The notes beneath the pieces were generated by a model. It was given only the letters and a program-made list of their open reading frames with translations, was not told the origin of the DNA and did no database searches. Source: JALHNF01 sp039809305 (GTDB taxonomy: Bacteria > Patescibacteriota > Minisyncoccia > Phycocordibacterales > UBA5272). Taken from it: a stretch of 7,277 nt of DNA. This document shows, piece after piece, positions 1 through 5,836 of this stretch. The position numbers were made by a program, and so were the translations under genes. The stretch is from contig JBDHUT010000029.1 in NCBI GenBank assembly GCA_039809305.1, forward strand, positions 1 to 7,277. Direction: 5' to 3'. Position 1 is the first letter of the stretch, and the number at the start of each line of letters is the position of its first letter.

Positions 1-264
1 ACCTCCAATAATCTGCGCATTTACAAGTGCCGCTCGGTATGAAGTGAGCTCACCTTCTTGTTTATGTGGATACTTTCGATACAAAAAATCTGTCACAATA
101 AGCTCAAGTACAGCATCACCTAAAAATTCTAAACGTTCATTATGGGCTAATCCTGTACGAGGGTTTTCGTTAATATATGAACGATGAATAAATGCCTGCT
201 TAAGAAGGTCCCTGTCTTTGAAAGTAACATTTACTTTTTTCTCAAATTCGCGCAAATCTATCAT
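1..264 (-). CDS. rnc: Ribonuclease III, N-terminal part (cut by the window edge)
   Basis: RNase III cleaves double-stranded RNA in rRNA precursors and structured mRNAs, working as a dimer in the cytoplasm. The open frame starts at an ATG whose first base is 264 and runs 88 codons to the left edge without a stop. Residues 41-53 read HNERLEFLGDAVL, the family signature; E43, E46 and D50 match the metal-binding acidic residues of the nuclease domain (E38, E41 and D45 in E. coli). The flanking helices, including QAFIHRSY before the signature and GELTSYRAALVN after it, also fit. The rest of the nuclease domain and the dsRNA-binding domain lie outside the window. It lies 49 bp downstream of the nusB fusion on the same strand. 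There is no SD; a -10-like box sits 6 nt before the ATG. The identification is firm; only completeness is unknown. Confidence 0.95.
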   Translation of the reverse strand, partial: MIDLREFEKKVNVTFKDRDLLKQAFIHRSYINENPRTGLAHNERLEFLGDAVLELIVTDFLYRKYPHKQEGELTSYRAALVNAQIIGG

Positions 265-270
265 GAATAT

Positions 271-276
271 ATTCTA
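271..276 (-). promoter_or_regulatory. Probable -10 box of rnc, near-leaderless
   Basis: The minus strand reads TAGAAT (5 of 6 matches to TATAAT), followed by six bases and the rnc ATG. A start site about 7 nt downstream would fall on or beside the A of the ATG, so the mRNA would be leaderless. No convincing -35 hexamer was found at 16-18 bp, and rnc might also be read from the nusB transcript. Confidence 0.4.
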
Positions 277-313
277 TTCCTACCTTAGAATACTGCTTTA
301 TGCAAATACAGCA

Positions 314-1240
314 CTACTTTTTTAAAATAATTTGTGCAGCCTTAGATAGAATCGGCATTAAATCTGGGTATAACGGGAGTTCTATTATTTCTTGAATTGG
401 AAACCACTTAGCGTCATCCAAACCGCCCTCATTTGCAAATTGAATTTCCTGAAAAGGAGCCTGAGCAATATAATACGTTACCTGTTTGCGTACTCGCTTC
501 TTTTCAGGATTTACTGCGACATATTCATTTTCACCAAGCTTCTCTTCAAGAGTAATTGGAAGTCCAAGCTCTTCACGAACCCGAGTTACAGTAGCATCAA
601 CAATATCTAAACCGTCTTCAAGATGACCTTTTGACAAAGTCCACTTACCAAAAATATCATGCACGAGTGCAAAGTACACAGCGCCATCATTATTTTTTGC
701 ATATACTACCGCGCCACCAAGCCGTTCTACAGGGAGTGTTGAAACATCTTCGACTTTTTTCTCAGTAACCTCTTTATCTTTTCTTTTTTCAAATTTTCCT
801 GGTTCACCCATTTCTTTATAAATCGCACCGAGCACACCGTTTACAAACTTTCCGCTTGTTTCTCCTCCAAAATTTTTAGCAAGTTCAATCGCTTCATCAA
901 TAGCAACCTTAGGTGGAACCTGAGTCCTGTCTCCATATAAAAGCTCAGCCAAACCAAGGCGAAGAATATTGCGATCAACATTTGCAATTTTTTCGAGCGG
1001 CCATTCTGGCGCAGCTTTTGTAATTATTTCATCAAGCGTAGCTCTTTTTGCAAGAGTAAGTTGAAGTAGATCAGAAGAAAAATCTTTAAGCTTGCCACCA
1101 AGCGCAAACTCTTCTGTGTTTCTCTCAAGAGAATTTTGGAAGTCTTCTTTATGCTCAGATGGAACCTGAATCCACCCTTGCATATCCCCTTCAAAAAGGG
1201 TTTGAACGACTACCGAACGAGCAATATGACGATTAGACAT
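314..1240 (-). CDS. nusB: NusB antitermination factor fused to a Nudix-like domain
   Basis: This is a two-domain protein of 308 aa. Residues 1-145 are NusB, the RNA-binding antitermination factor that with NusE (S10) binds boxA on rRNA transcripts: SNRHIARSVVVQTLFEGD at the start, then NVDRNILRLGLAELL (88-102), AIDEAIELAKNF (113-124) and KFVNGVLGAI (131-140). A charged linker (about 146-170) leads to a Nudix-like fold (about 173-305) with LGGAVVYAKNN, GKWTLSKGH and a Nudix box at 205-227. NusB alone is usually about 130-160 aa, so the fusion roughly doubles it. The box keeps G205, E223, E224 and G226 but has L211, T219 and R220 where the consensus has E, R and E, so hydrolase activity is doubtful. 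An ATG at 1276 would add 12 residues, but the promoter -10 box lies inside that stretch, so the ATG at 1240 is chosen. It ends in TAG, 49 bp before rnc. Confidence 0.9.
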   Translation of the reverse strand: MSNRHIARSVVVQTLFEGDMQGWIQVPSEHKEDFQNSLERNTEEFALGGKLKDFSSDLLQLTLAKRATLDEIITKAAPEWPLEKIANVDRNILRLGLAELLYGDRTQVPPKVAIDEAIELAKNFGGETSGKFVNGVLGAIYKEMGEPGKFEKRKDKEVTEKKVEDVSTLPVERLGGAVVYAKNNDGAVYFALVHDIFGKWTLSKGHLEDGLDIVDATVTRVREELGLPITLEEKLGENEYVAVNPEKKRVRKQVTYYIAQAPFQEIQFANEGGLDDAKWFPIQEIIELPLYPDLMPILSKAAQIILKK

Positions 1241-1255
1241 AAAAAGAACAAATGT

Positions 1256-1264
1256 ATTATAACA
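1256..1264 (-). promoter_or_regulatory. Extended -10 promoter of the nusB fusion
   Basis: The minus strand reads TGTTATAAT, a perfect extended -10 (TGnTATAAT), ending 15 nt before the ATG at 1240. The -35 region is poor (CAAAGT at a 17-bp spacing), as is common with extended -10 promoters. A start near 1249 leaves a leader of about 9 nt (TTGTTCTTTTT lies before the ATG), too short for a normal SD, and none is visible. The element directly abuts the tail of the rpmF terminator hairpin. Confidence 0.65.
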
Positions 1265-1291
1265 CAAAACACTCAAATACTTTGAGCGTTT
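1261..1291 (-). terminator. Probable intrinsic terminator of rpmF
   Basis: On the minus strand AAACGCTCAAA (1291-1281), loop GTA and TTTGAGTGTTT (1277-1267) form an 11-bp stem with one G-U pair, followed by a short T-rich tail, TTGTGTT. It begins 6 nt after the rpmF stop codon. On the plus strand the G-U position becomes an A-C mismatch, so the structure favours minus-strand transcripts. The stem is AT-rich and the U-tract is broken, so it may be leaky and let rpmF transcripts continue into nusB. Confidence 0.55.
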
Positions 1292-1297
1292 TACGGT

Positions 1298-1531
1298 TTA
1301 TTTCGCTTTTTTCTTAGCGGTTTTAGCGGGAGTCTTCTTCGCAATCTTCTTATCGAGTTTTCGTTGAAGCGCTTTTACAGGTTTACCTTTATAGGTGCCT
1401 GTTTCTTTTGAAGCAGTGTGATTAAGACGAATTCCATCGCCTTTTGTCTTCACTACAGGAACATTTGTAAGCGCATGATGACTTCGACGATTTCGAGTGT
1501 GTCCGCGCGTGTGTCGCATTCGTACTACCAT
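1298..1531 (-). CDS. rpmF: 50S ribosomal protein L32, cysteine-free form
   Basis: L32 is a small protein of the large ribosomal subunit. The 77-aa product begins MVVRMRHTRGHTRNRRSHHAL, matching the conserved basic N-terminus of bacterial L32 (K/R-rich, then RR-H-AL), and carries the TYKGKPV segment (47-52) that matches the YYKGR end of the zinc ribbon. All four zinc cysteines are absent: the stretch 24-46 has no Cys at all. Residues 54-77 form a Lys/Ala-rich tail beyond the usual end of the family (about 55-60 aa). The frame stays open to an ATG at 1597, but that extension (hydrophobic, FVYFYFLLY) overlaps the upstream terminator and promoter, so the ATG at 1531 is chosen. No SD is present. 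Its neighbours rnc and nusB also serve RNA and ribosome production. Confidence 0.88.
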   Translation of the reverse strand: MVVRMRHTRGHTRNRRSHHALTNVPVVKTKGDGIRLNHTASKETGTYKGKPVKALQRKLDKKIAKKTPAKTAKKKAK

Positions 1532-1540
1532 ATGATGAAT

Positions 1541-1569
1541 AGTATACAACAAAAAATAGAAATAAACAA
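1541..1569 (-). promoter_or_regulatory. Promoter of rpmF, leaderless
   Basis: The minus strand has TTGTTT (1569-1564), a 17-bp spacer and TATACT (1546-1541). The -10 ends 9 nt before the ATG at 1531, so the predicted start site is about 3 nt or less upstream of the start codon. The -35 hexamer is part of the T-rich tail of the terminator that ends the upstream gene. Confidence 0.6.
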
Positions 1570-1606
1570 AAGCCACACCGAGAACATCGTCGTTCATGGG
1601 TGTGGC
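1562..1606 (-). terminator. Intrinsic terminator of the 97-aa gene
   Basis: On the minus strand GCCACACC (1606-1599) pairs perfectly with GGTGTGGC (1579-1572). Inside, after a small internal loop, GAAC (1595-1592) pairs with GTTC (1585-1582) around a 6-nt loop. TTTTGTTTATTT follows at once. It lies 23 bp after the stop of the 97-aa gene. The hairpin is GC-rich and the T-tail is on the minus-strand side only (plus-strand continuation is CTGAAAATACC), so it is directional. Confidence 0.8.
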
Positions 1607-1629
1607 CTGAAAATACCTCGTATCATTTT

Positions 1630-1923
1630 TTAAACCAATCGACTGATCCAGGAAGTAATGACCTTAACCTGCTCAACTTTTGAGCTTGGAAAGGTCTCAC
1701 CAGCTTTCCTGACCAGCAACTTGACCTCAGGCGTTTCGCCTTGATCGGAAGGAAAACCCTGCACGATCAAACGCGCTTCCCTCATGATGTCGATGATCTG
1801 CTGCCTCTGCGCAGGAGACATGTACCTCCATCTTCCTTCCTTGAAGAACCAGTGAATTGCCTCCAGGTTCGTCGGAGGAGTCACTGCCGAACAGCCGAGT
1901 TCTTTCGCCTCAAACGCCGCCAT
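1630..1923 (-). CDS. Hypothetical protein, 97 aa, strong SD, GC-rich
   Basis: I do not recognise this family. The 97-aa product is soluble-looking, with no signal peptide or membrane segment. Visible features are an aromatic patch HWFFKEGRWRYMSP (24-37), a helix QRQQIIDIMREARLIV (39-54), and a C-terminal strand/helix region ending ITSWISRLV. It has one cysteine (C11). GAGGTGA ends 3 nt before the ATG at 1923, a strong SD absent from the housekeeping genes here. GC is about 54% in the lines I counted, and codons such as AGG, CAG, ATC and CTG are preferred, unlike rnhB and dnaE. It starts 33 bp after the rnhB stop and ends at its own terminator, so it may be expressed with rnhB or from a promoter inside the rnhB 3' end. 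The clear SD and terminator argue it is a real gene; function is unknown. Confidence 0.75.
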   Translation of the reverse strand: MAAFEAKELGCSAVTPPTNLEAIHWFFKEGRWRYMSPAQRQQIIDIMREARLIVQGFPSDQGETPEVKLLVRKAGETFPSSKVEQVKVITSWISRLV

Positions 1924-1948
1924 ACATCACCTCGTCGTGAAATGTATG
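1921..1948 (-). promoter_or_regulatory. Leader hairpin over the SD and start codon of the 97-aa gene
   Basis: On the minus strand CATACAT-TT-CAC (1948-1937) can pair with GTG-ATGTATG (1930-1921): 7 bp and 3 bp separated by a 2-nt TT bulge, with loop GACGAG. The SD GAGGTGA straddles the loop and 3' arm, and the start ATG is the last three bases of the 3' arm. Folding would hide the start site. No U-tract follows, so it is not a terminator of rnhB. That it regulates translation is inference. Confidence 0.5.
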
Positions 1949-1956
1949 CTTTCAGA

Positions 1957-2571
1957 CTACATTAAAGTGATTTTTTTGCAAAATGTTTTTCTGTGAATTT
2001 TAGATAACCCAAACTTTTGGATACGATCTCGATGCTTTTTTGTTCCGTACCCTTTATTTAATTCAAAAGCGTATTCAGTGTATTTTTTCGACAACCGGTC
2101 CATATGCTTATCTCGCACCACTTTTGCAATTGTAGCAGCAAGTGCAATAAGAGGCTCTTTACTATCACCTTTTATAATTGTTTTTTGAAATCTATACTCT
2201 TTTGCAAGTTTTAGTCCCCCATCAAGTAAATATTCATCCATATACTCGCCTTTAACTTTTTTTATTCCCTCTTGCATACACTTTTGAATCGCAGGAACAA
2301 TACCCTTCATATCAATATAGTGAGCACTGTTAAACACAACTTCCCAACTAAATATTTTTTGTTTCTTCCACTGAAGCGCCTTTGCGTACCACTTCTCACG
2401 TTCAGTTTTTTTTGCTTTTTTTGAGTCACGAATACCAAAAAGTAATTTTGTATATTCTTTACGAGTAAGTGATGTGCGTACCACCCCAACAGCAACAGGA
2501 CCTGCGAGTGGGCCGCGTCCAACTTCATCAATTCCTAATGTATACAAGGTCTTTTGAAGGCCATTTTTCAC
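1957..2571 (-). CDS. rnhB: Ribonuclease HII
   Basis: RNase HII cuts the RNA strand of RNA-DNA hybrids and starts removal of single ribonucleotides from DNA. The 204-aa length is typical of the family. Key motifs: GIDEVGRGPLAGPV (13-26) with catalytic D15 and E16 and the GRG triad; LLDGG (115-119) with D117; KGD (134-136) with D136; ALAATIAKVVRD (143-154); and NKGYGTKKHRDRI (172-184) then IHRKTF near the C-terminus. D15, E16, D117 and D136 match the four metal-binding residues of E. coli RNase HII (D16, E17, D108, D126). The start is a GTG at 2571; an ATG 5 nt further in is out of frame. There is no SD, and a -10-like box lies just upstream, so the mRNA may be leaderless. It is divergent from dnaE across 30 bp, a sensible pairing with replication. 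Confidence 0.95.
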   Translation of the reverse strand: MKNGLQKTLYTLGIDEVGRGPLAGPVAVGVVRTSLTRKEYTKLLFGIRDSKKAKKTEREKWYAKALQWKKQKIFSWEVVFNSAHYIDMKGIVPAIQKCMQEGIKKVKGEYMDEYLLDGGLKLAKEYRFQKTIIKGDSKEPLIALAATIAKVVRDKHMDRLSKKYTEYAFELNKGYGTKKHRDRIQKFGLSKIHRKTFCKKITLM

Positions 2572-2594
2572 TCTTACACTCTACCAGGTATACT
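2565..2594 (+). promoter_or_regulatory. Promoter of dnaE, leaderless
   Basis: TTTTCA (2565-2570, 4 of 6 to TTGACA), an 18-bp spacer and TATACT (2589-2594, 5 of 6) precede the ATG at 2602 by 7 nt. The predicted start site is at the base before or at the start codon. The -35 hexamer lies inside the rnhB coding sequence. No SD is visible. Confidence 0.55.
2578..2586 (-). promoter_or_regulatory. Possible extended -10 of rnhB, leaderless
   Basis: The minus strand reads TGGTAGAGT (TGn plus TAGAGT, 4 of 6 to TATAAT). Its end is 6 nt before the GTG at 2571, so transcription could begin at the start codon. An alternative is TATACC (2592-2587), which would leave a leader of about 8 nt and shares the GTATAC palindrome with the dnaE promoter. 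No good -35 hexamer was seen. Confidence 0.35.
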
Positions 2595-2601
2595 GAGATA
2601 A

Positions 2602-5600
2602 ATGGAGCCGTTTATTCATCTTCACACCCATTCTCATTATTCGCTTTTAGAGGGTCTTGCAAAAATAGACCAGCTTGTAGATCGTGCAAAAGAGCTCGGC
2701 ATGCCAGCACTTGCTATAACCGAAAATGGCAACATGTATAGCACGATTGAATTTTATGAGAAGTGCAAAAAGTCAGGTATAAAACCAATAATTGGTCTTG
2801 ATGCTTTTGTTGCTACACGTACCCGATTTGATAAGGATAGTAAAGAAGATACACGTCGCCACCGCCTTACATTACTCGCAAAAAATGAAGTTGGATACAA
2901 AAACCTCATCAAACTTGTCACCCTGTCTAACTTAGAAGGTTTTTACTATAAACCCCGCGTTGATAAAGATCTTCTTAAAAAACACGCCGAAGGACTTATT
3001 TGTCTCTCAGGAGGACCCGGAGGTGAACTCTCTAAAACAATTATTATTGATAAAAAACGCGCGGAAGAAGTCGTTCGAGAGCATCAAGATATTTTCGGTA
3101 AAGAAAATTACTTTATTGAAATCGTTGCTCAGGTCGCCTACGATAACGCAAAACCAATTCGTGATGGACTTATTGCACTAGCTAAAGAACTTGATGTACC
3201 ACTTGTAGGTACACAGAATGTCTATTACTTAAACCCAGACGACCGCGACGCCCATGAGGTACTTGTTGGTATTCAAAATGAAGGACGGGAAAATAAGTAT
3301 GGTTTTGGTAATGACGACTACTCTTTTATTGATACGAAAACTGCTACAAACTATTTTAGAGACATTCCTGAAGCGGTAGAAAATACGCGGAAAATTGCCG
3401 ACATGTGTAACCTGGAGATCGTCCTTGGAAAATGGGTGTTCCCGAATATCGAAATCCCTGAAGGTAAAACAGCGGATGACGAGCTTCGAAAAATTGTCTA
3501 TGAAGGCTTTGAGAAACGTGGTGTCGAAAAGACGGAGGCGGCACTTGCGCGTGTGGAATACGAACTTTCTGTAATCAAACAAAAAGGATACTCTCCGTAC
3601 TTTCTTGTGGTTGCCGATCTTCTTCATTATGCTCGCACACACGGTATTTTGTCTAATATTCGTGGGTCTGTTTCTGGTTCAATGGTCACATATCTTTCTG
3701 GTATTACCAACATTGACCCAATTGAATTTCAAATCCCTTTCGAACGATTCTTGAACCCAGAACGTCCGTCTGCGCCAGATATCGATATGGACTACGCCGA
3801 CGATAGGCGTGACGAAATGGTGGATTATGCCAGAAGAAAATATGGCGCCGATAAAGTTGCCCAAATTGGAACCTTTGGAACCATGGCCGCACGCGGCTCT
3901 GTGCGTGATGTAGCGCGAGCAATGAAATACGAATACGCCGTTGGAGATAAAATATCAAAACTCATTCCAATGGGGTCACAAGGCTTTCCAATGACCATCG
4001 AACACGCACTCGAAACAACTCCGGAACTCAAAGAACTTTACGACAAAGATCCTGATACAAAAGCAATTATTGATACAGCTAAAAAAATTGAAGGTTGTGC
4101 CCGCCACGTATCGGTACATGCTGCAGGTGTGGTTATTTCTCCAACTGAGCTTACTGACTTTACTCCACTACAATATGACACGAAAGGAGAAAAGAAGATT
4201 ATTTCACAATATGACATGTATACCATTGAGGAAGCTGGGCTTCTTAAGTTTGACTTCCTTGGTCTCAAAAACTTAAAGATTATCAAAAATACCACAGACC
4301 TTGTTGAGAAAAGATTTGGTATAAAAATTGATATCGACAAAGTACCTCTTGATGACACAAAAACATTTGAGATGCTTGCTCGTGGTGAAACGGCTGACTT
4401 GTTTCAGCTCAATGGTGATGGAATGACAAAATACTTAGTAGACCTCAAGCCATCAAGTATTCACGACATCAACGCTATGGTGGCACTCTACCGCCCAGGA
4501 CCAATTCAATTCATCCCTGAATATATCGCCCGCAAACACGACAGAAGCAAGATTTCATACCTTGACCCAGCACTTGAGCCAATTCTAGAAAAGACATATG
4601 GGATTTTGGTGTACCAAGACGACCTTCTTATGATGGCACACAACCTCGCTGGATACTCATGGGGTGAAGTAGATAAATTCCGTAAAGCTGTGGGTAAAAA
4701 GATTCCGGAAGAAATGGCCGCACAAAAAGAAAAATTTATTAAAGGATGTATCTCACACTCTGGATGGAGTGAATCGAAAGCAAAACAAATCTGGAGTTGG
4801 ATCGAACCATTTGCAGCATACGGATTTAACAAAGCACACTCAGTGTCATATGGACGTGTGGCGTATATTACTGCTTACCTCAAAGCAAACTACCCTGCTG
4901 AATACATGGCAAGTGTCTTATCTGCTGAAGCCGGTGACACAGAAAAGGTGGCTGAGTCTATTGATGACTGCAAAAAACTAGGAATTTTAGTACTCCCTCC
5001 AAACGTAAACTTTAGTGATGGATCATTCACAGTAGTACCAAACAAAGAAACAGGAAAAGATGAAATTCGTTTTGGACTTTACTCAATCAAAAACTTTGGC
5101 GAAGATATTGCAAATGGAATTATTAAAGAACGAAATGAAGGTGGGAAGTTTACTTCCCTTTCGAGTTTCCTTCAACGTGTCACCCACAAAAACGTAAACA
5201 AAAAATCAATTGAAGCTTTGGTAATGTCTGGCGCACTTGATGATCTTGGTGACCGTGGCACACTCTATGGCAACATAGAAAATATTTTGGAATATCACCG
5301 TAATCACATGCAAAGCAACTCTTCGCAAAGCAGTCTTTTTGTTATGCACGAAGATTTTCACGACATTCGCTTGAAAGACGTTCCCACAATTTCTAATGAT
5401 CAGAAACTACAGTGGGAAAAAGAGCTTCTTGGACTCTTTATTTCTGGTCACCCGCTTGATAAATGGAAACATGTTTTTGAAAAGAAAAAGGAGAATTTTG
5501 TAAAATTGAAAGGCGATGCTTGGCAAGACGGCGCGACAGTACGCGATATGGGTTGTATTGTACAAGAAGTACGAGAGATAGATACCAAAAAAGGTGAGAA

Positions 5601-5778
5601 AATGTGTTTTGCAAAGCTTGCAGACCCTTCTGGAACAATAGAAGCGGTGGTTTTCCCCCGTACATACAAAGAACTCAAACCACTCCTTGTACCAGATACA
5701 TGTCTTACCATCAAAGCAAAAATATCAGTAAGAAATGACGAAAAGTCTCTTATCTTAGAAGAAGCTCGGAAAATTTAA
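2602..5778 (+). CDS. dnaE: DNA polymerase III subunit alpha
   Basis: This is the replicative polymerase, catalysing template-directed DNA synthesis in the replisome. Order of parts in 1058 aa: PHP domain (about 1-280) starting with FIHLHTHSHYSLLEG; palm with PDIDMDYADDRR (392-403) and LKFDFLGL (548-555, third catalytic Asp D551); fingers with ALYRPGP (628-634) and YGFNKAHSVSY (740-750); helix-hairpin-helix NVNKKSIEALVMSGALDDLG (864-883); clamp-binding motif QSSLF (909-913); OB fold (about 975-1055). The polymerase core is intact. The PHP metal site is degraded: E41-N42 for DH, G138 for Cys, N206 and Y208 for Asp and His, though H8, H10 and H87 remain. The protein ends right after the OB fold, about 100 aa shorter than E. 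coli DnaE (1160 aa), so a tau-binding tail seems missing. The ATG at 2602 places the PHP motif at the usual distance from the N-terminus. Confidence 0.97.
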   Translation: MEPFIHLHTHSHYSLLEGLAKIDQLVDRAKELGMPALAITENGNMYSTIEFYEKCKKSGIKPIIGLDAFVATRTRFDKDSKEDTRRHRLTLLAKNEVGYKNLIKLVTLSNLEGFYYKPRVDKDLLKKHAEGLICLSGGPGGELSKTIIIDKKRAEEVVREHQDIFGKENYFIEIVAQVAYDNAKPIRDGLIALAKELDVPLVGTQNVYYLNPDDRDAHEVLVGIQNEGRENKYGFGNDDYSFIDTKTATNYFRDIPEAVENTRKIADMCNLEIVLGKWVFPNIEIPEGKTADDELRKIVYEGFEKRGVEKTEAALARVEYELSVIKQKGYSPYFLVVADLLHYARTHGILSNIRGSVSGSMVTYLSGITNIDPIEFQIPFERFLNPERPSAPDIDMDYADDRRDEMVDYARRKYGADKVAQIGTFGTMAARGSVRDVARAMKYEYAVGDKISKLIPMGSQGFPMTIEHALETTPELKELYDKDPDTKAIIDTAKKIEGCARHVSVHAAGVVISPTELTDFTPLQYDTKGEKKIISQYDMYTIEEAGLLKFDFLGLKNLKIIKNTTDLVEKRFGIKIDIDKVPLDDTKTFEMLARGETADLFQLNGDGMTKYLVDLKPSSIHDINAMVALYRPGPIQFIPEYIARKHDRSKISYLDPALEPILEKTYGILVYQDDLLMMAHNLAGYSWGEVDKFRKAVGKKIPEEMAAQKEKFIKGCISHSGWSESKAKQIWSWIEPFAAYGFNKAHSVSYGRVAYITAYLKANYPAEYMASVLSAEAGDTEKVAESIDDCKKLGILVLPPNVNFSDGSFTVVPNKETGKDEIRFGLYSIKNFGEDIANGIIKERNEGGKFTSLSSFLQRVTHKNVNKKSIEALVMSGALDDLGDRGTLYGNIENILEYHRNHMQSNSSQSSLFVMHEDFHDIRLKDVPTISNDQKLQWEKELLGLFISGHPLDKWKHVFEKKKENFVKLKGDAWQDGATVRDMGCIVQEVREIDTKKGEKMCFAKLADPSGTIEAVVFPRTYKELKPLLVPDTCLTIKAKISVRNDEKSLILEEARKI

Positions 5779-5780
5779 GG

Positions 5781-5812
5781 CAAGAAAAAACCGCGCGACA
5801 TGCGTCGCGCGG
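5781..5812 (-). terminator. Intrinsic terminator of the 256-aa gene
   Basis: On the minus strand CCGCGCGAC (5812-5804), tetraloop GCAT and GTCGCGCGG (5799-5791) form a perfect 9-bp GC-rich stem followed by TTTTTTCTTG. It lies 24 bp after the stop of the 256-aa gene. In the dnaE direction the hairpin is preceded by an A-run and followed by CAACCAACC, so it lacks the U-tract needed to end dnaE transcripts. Confidence 0.88.
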
Positions 5813-5836
5813 CAACCAACCCCGCCCTTCACGTAG

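Noticed and set aside
285..313. Weak inverted repeat (TGCT/AGCA) between nusB and rnc as a terminator
   Set aside because: The stem is only 4 + 3 bp with a mismatch and no U-tract follows.
1241..1276. Longer start for the NusB fusion at 1276
   Set aside because: The extra 12 codons contain the extended -10 box TGTTATAAT and part of the rpmF terminator; the family N-terminus begins at the ATG at 1240.
1532..1597. Longer start for L32 at 1597, adding a hydrophobic segment
   Set aside because: It overlaps a strong terminator hairpin and the rpmF promoter, and L32 has no such N-terminal extension.
3229..3642. Minus-strand open frame of 137 codons inside dnaE
   Set aside because: It is antisense to a well-conserved polymerase region, has no SD or promoter and no recognisable motif.
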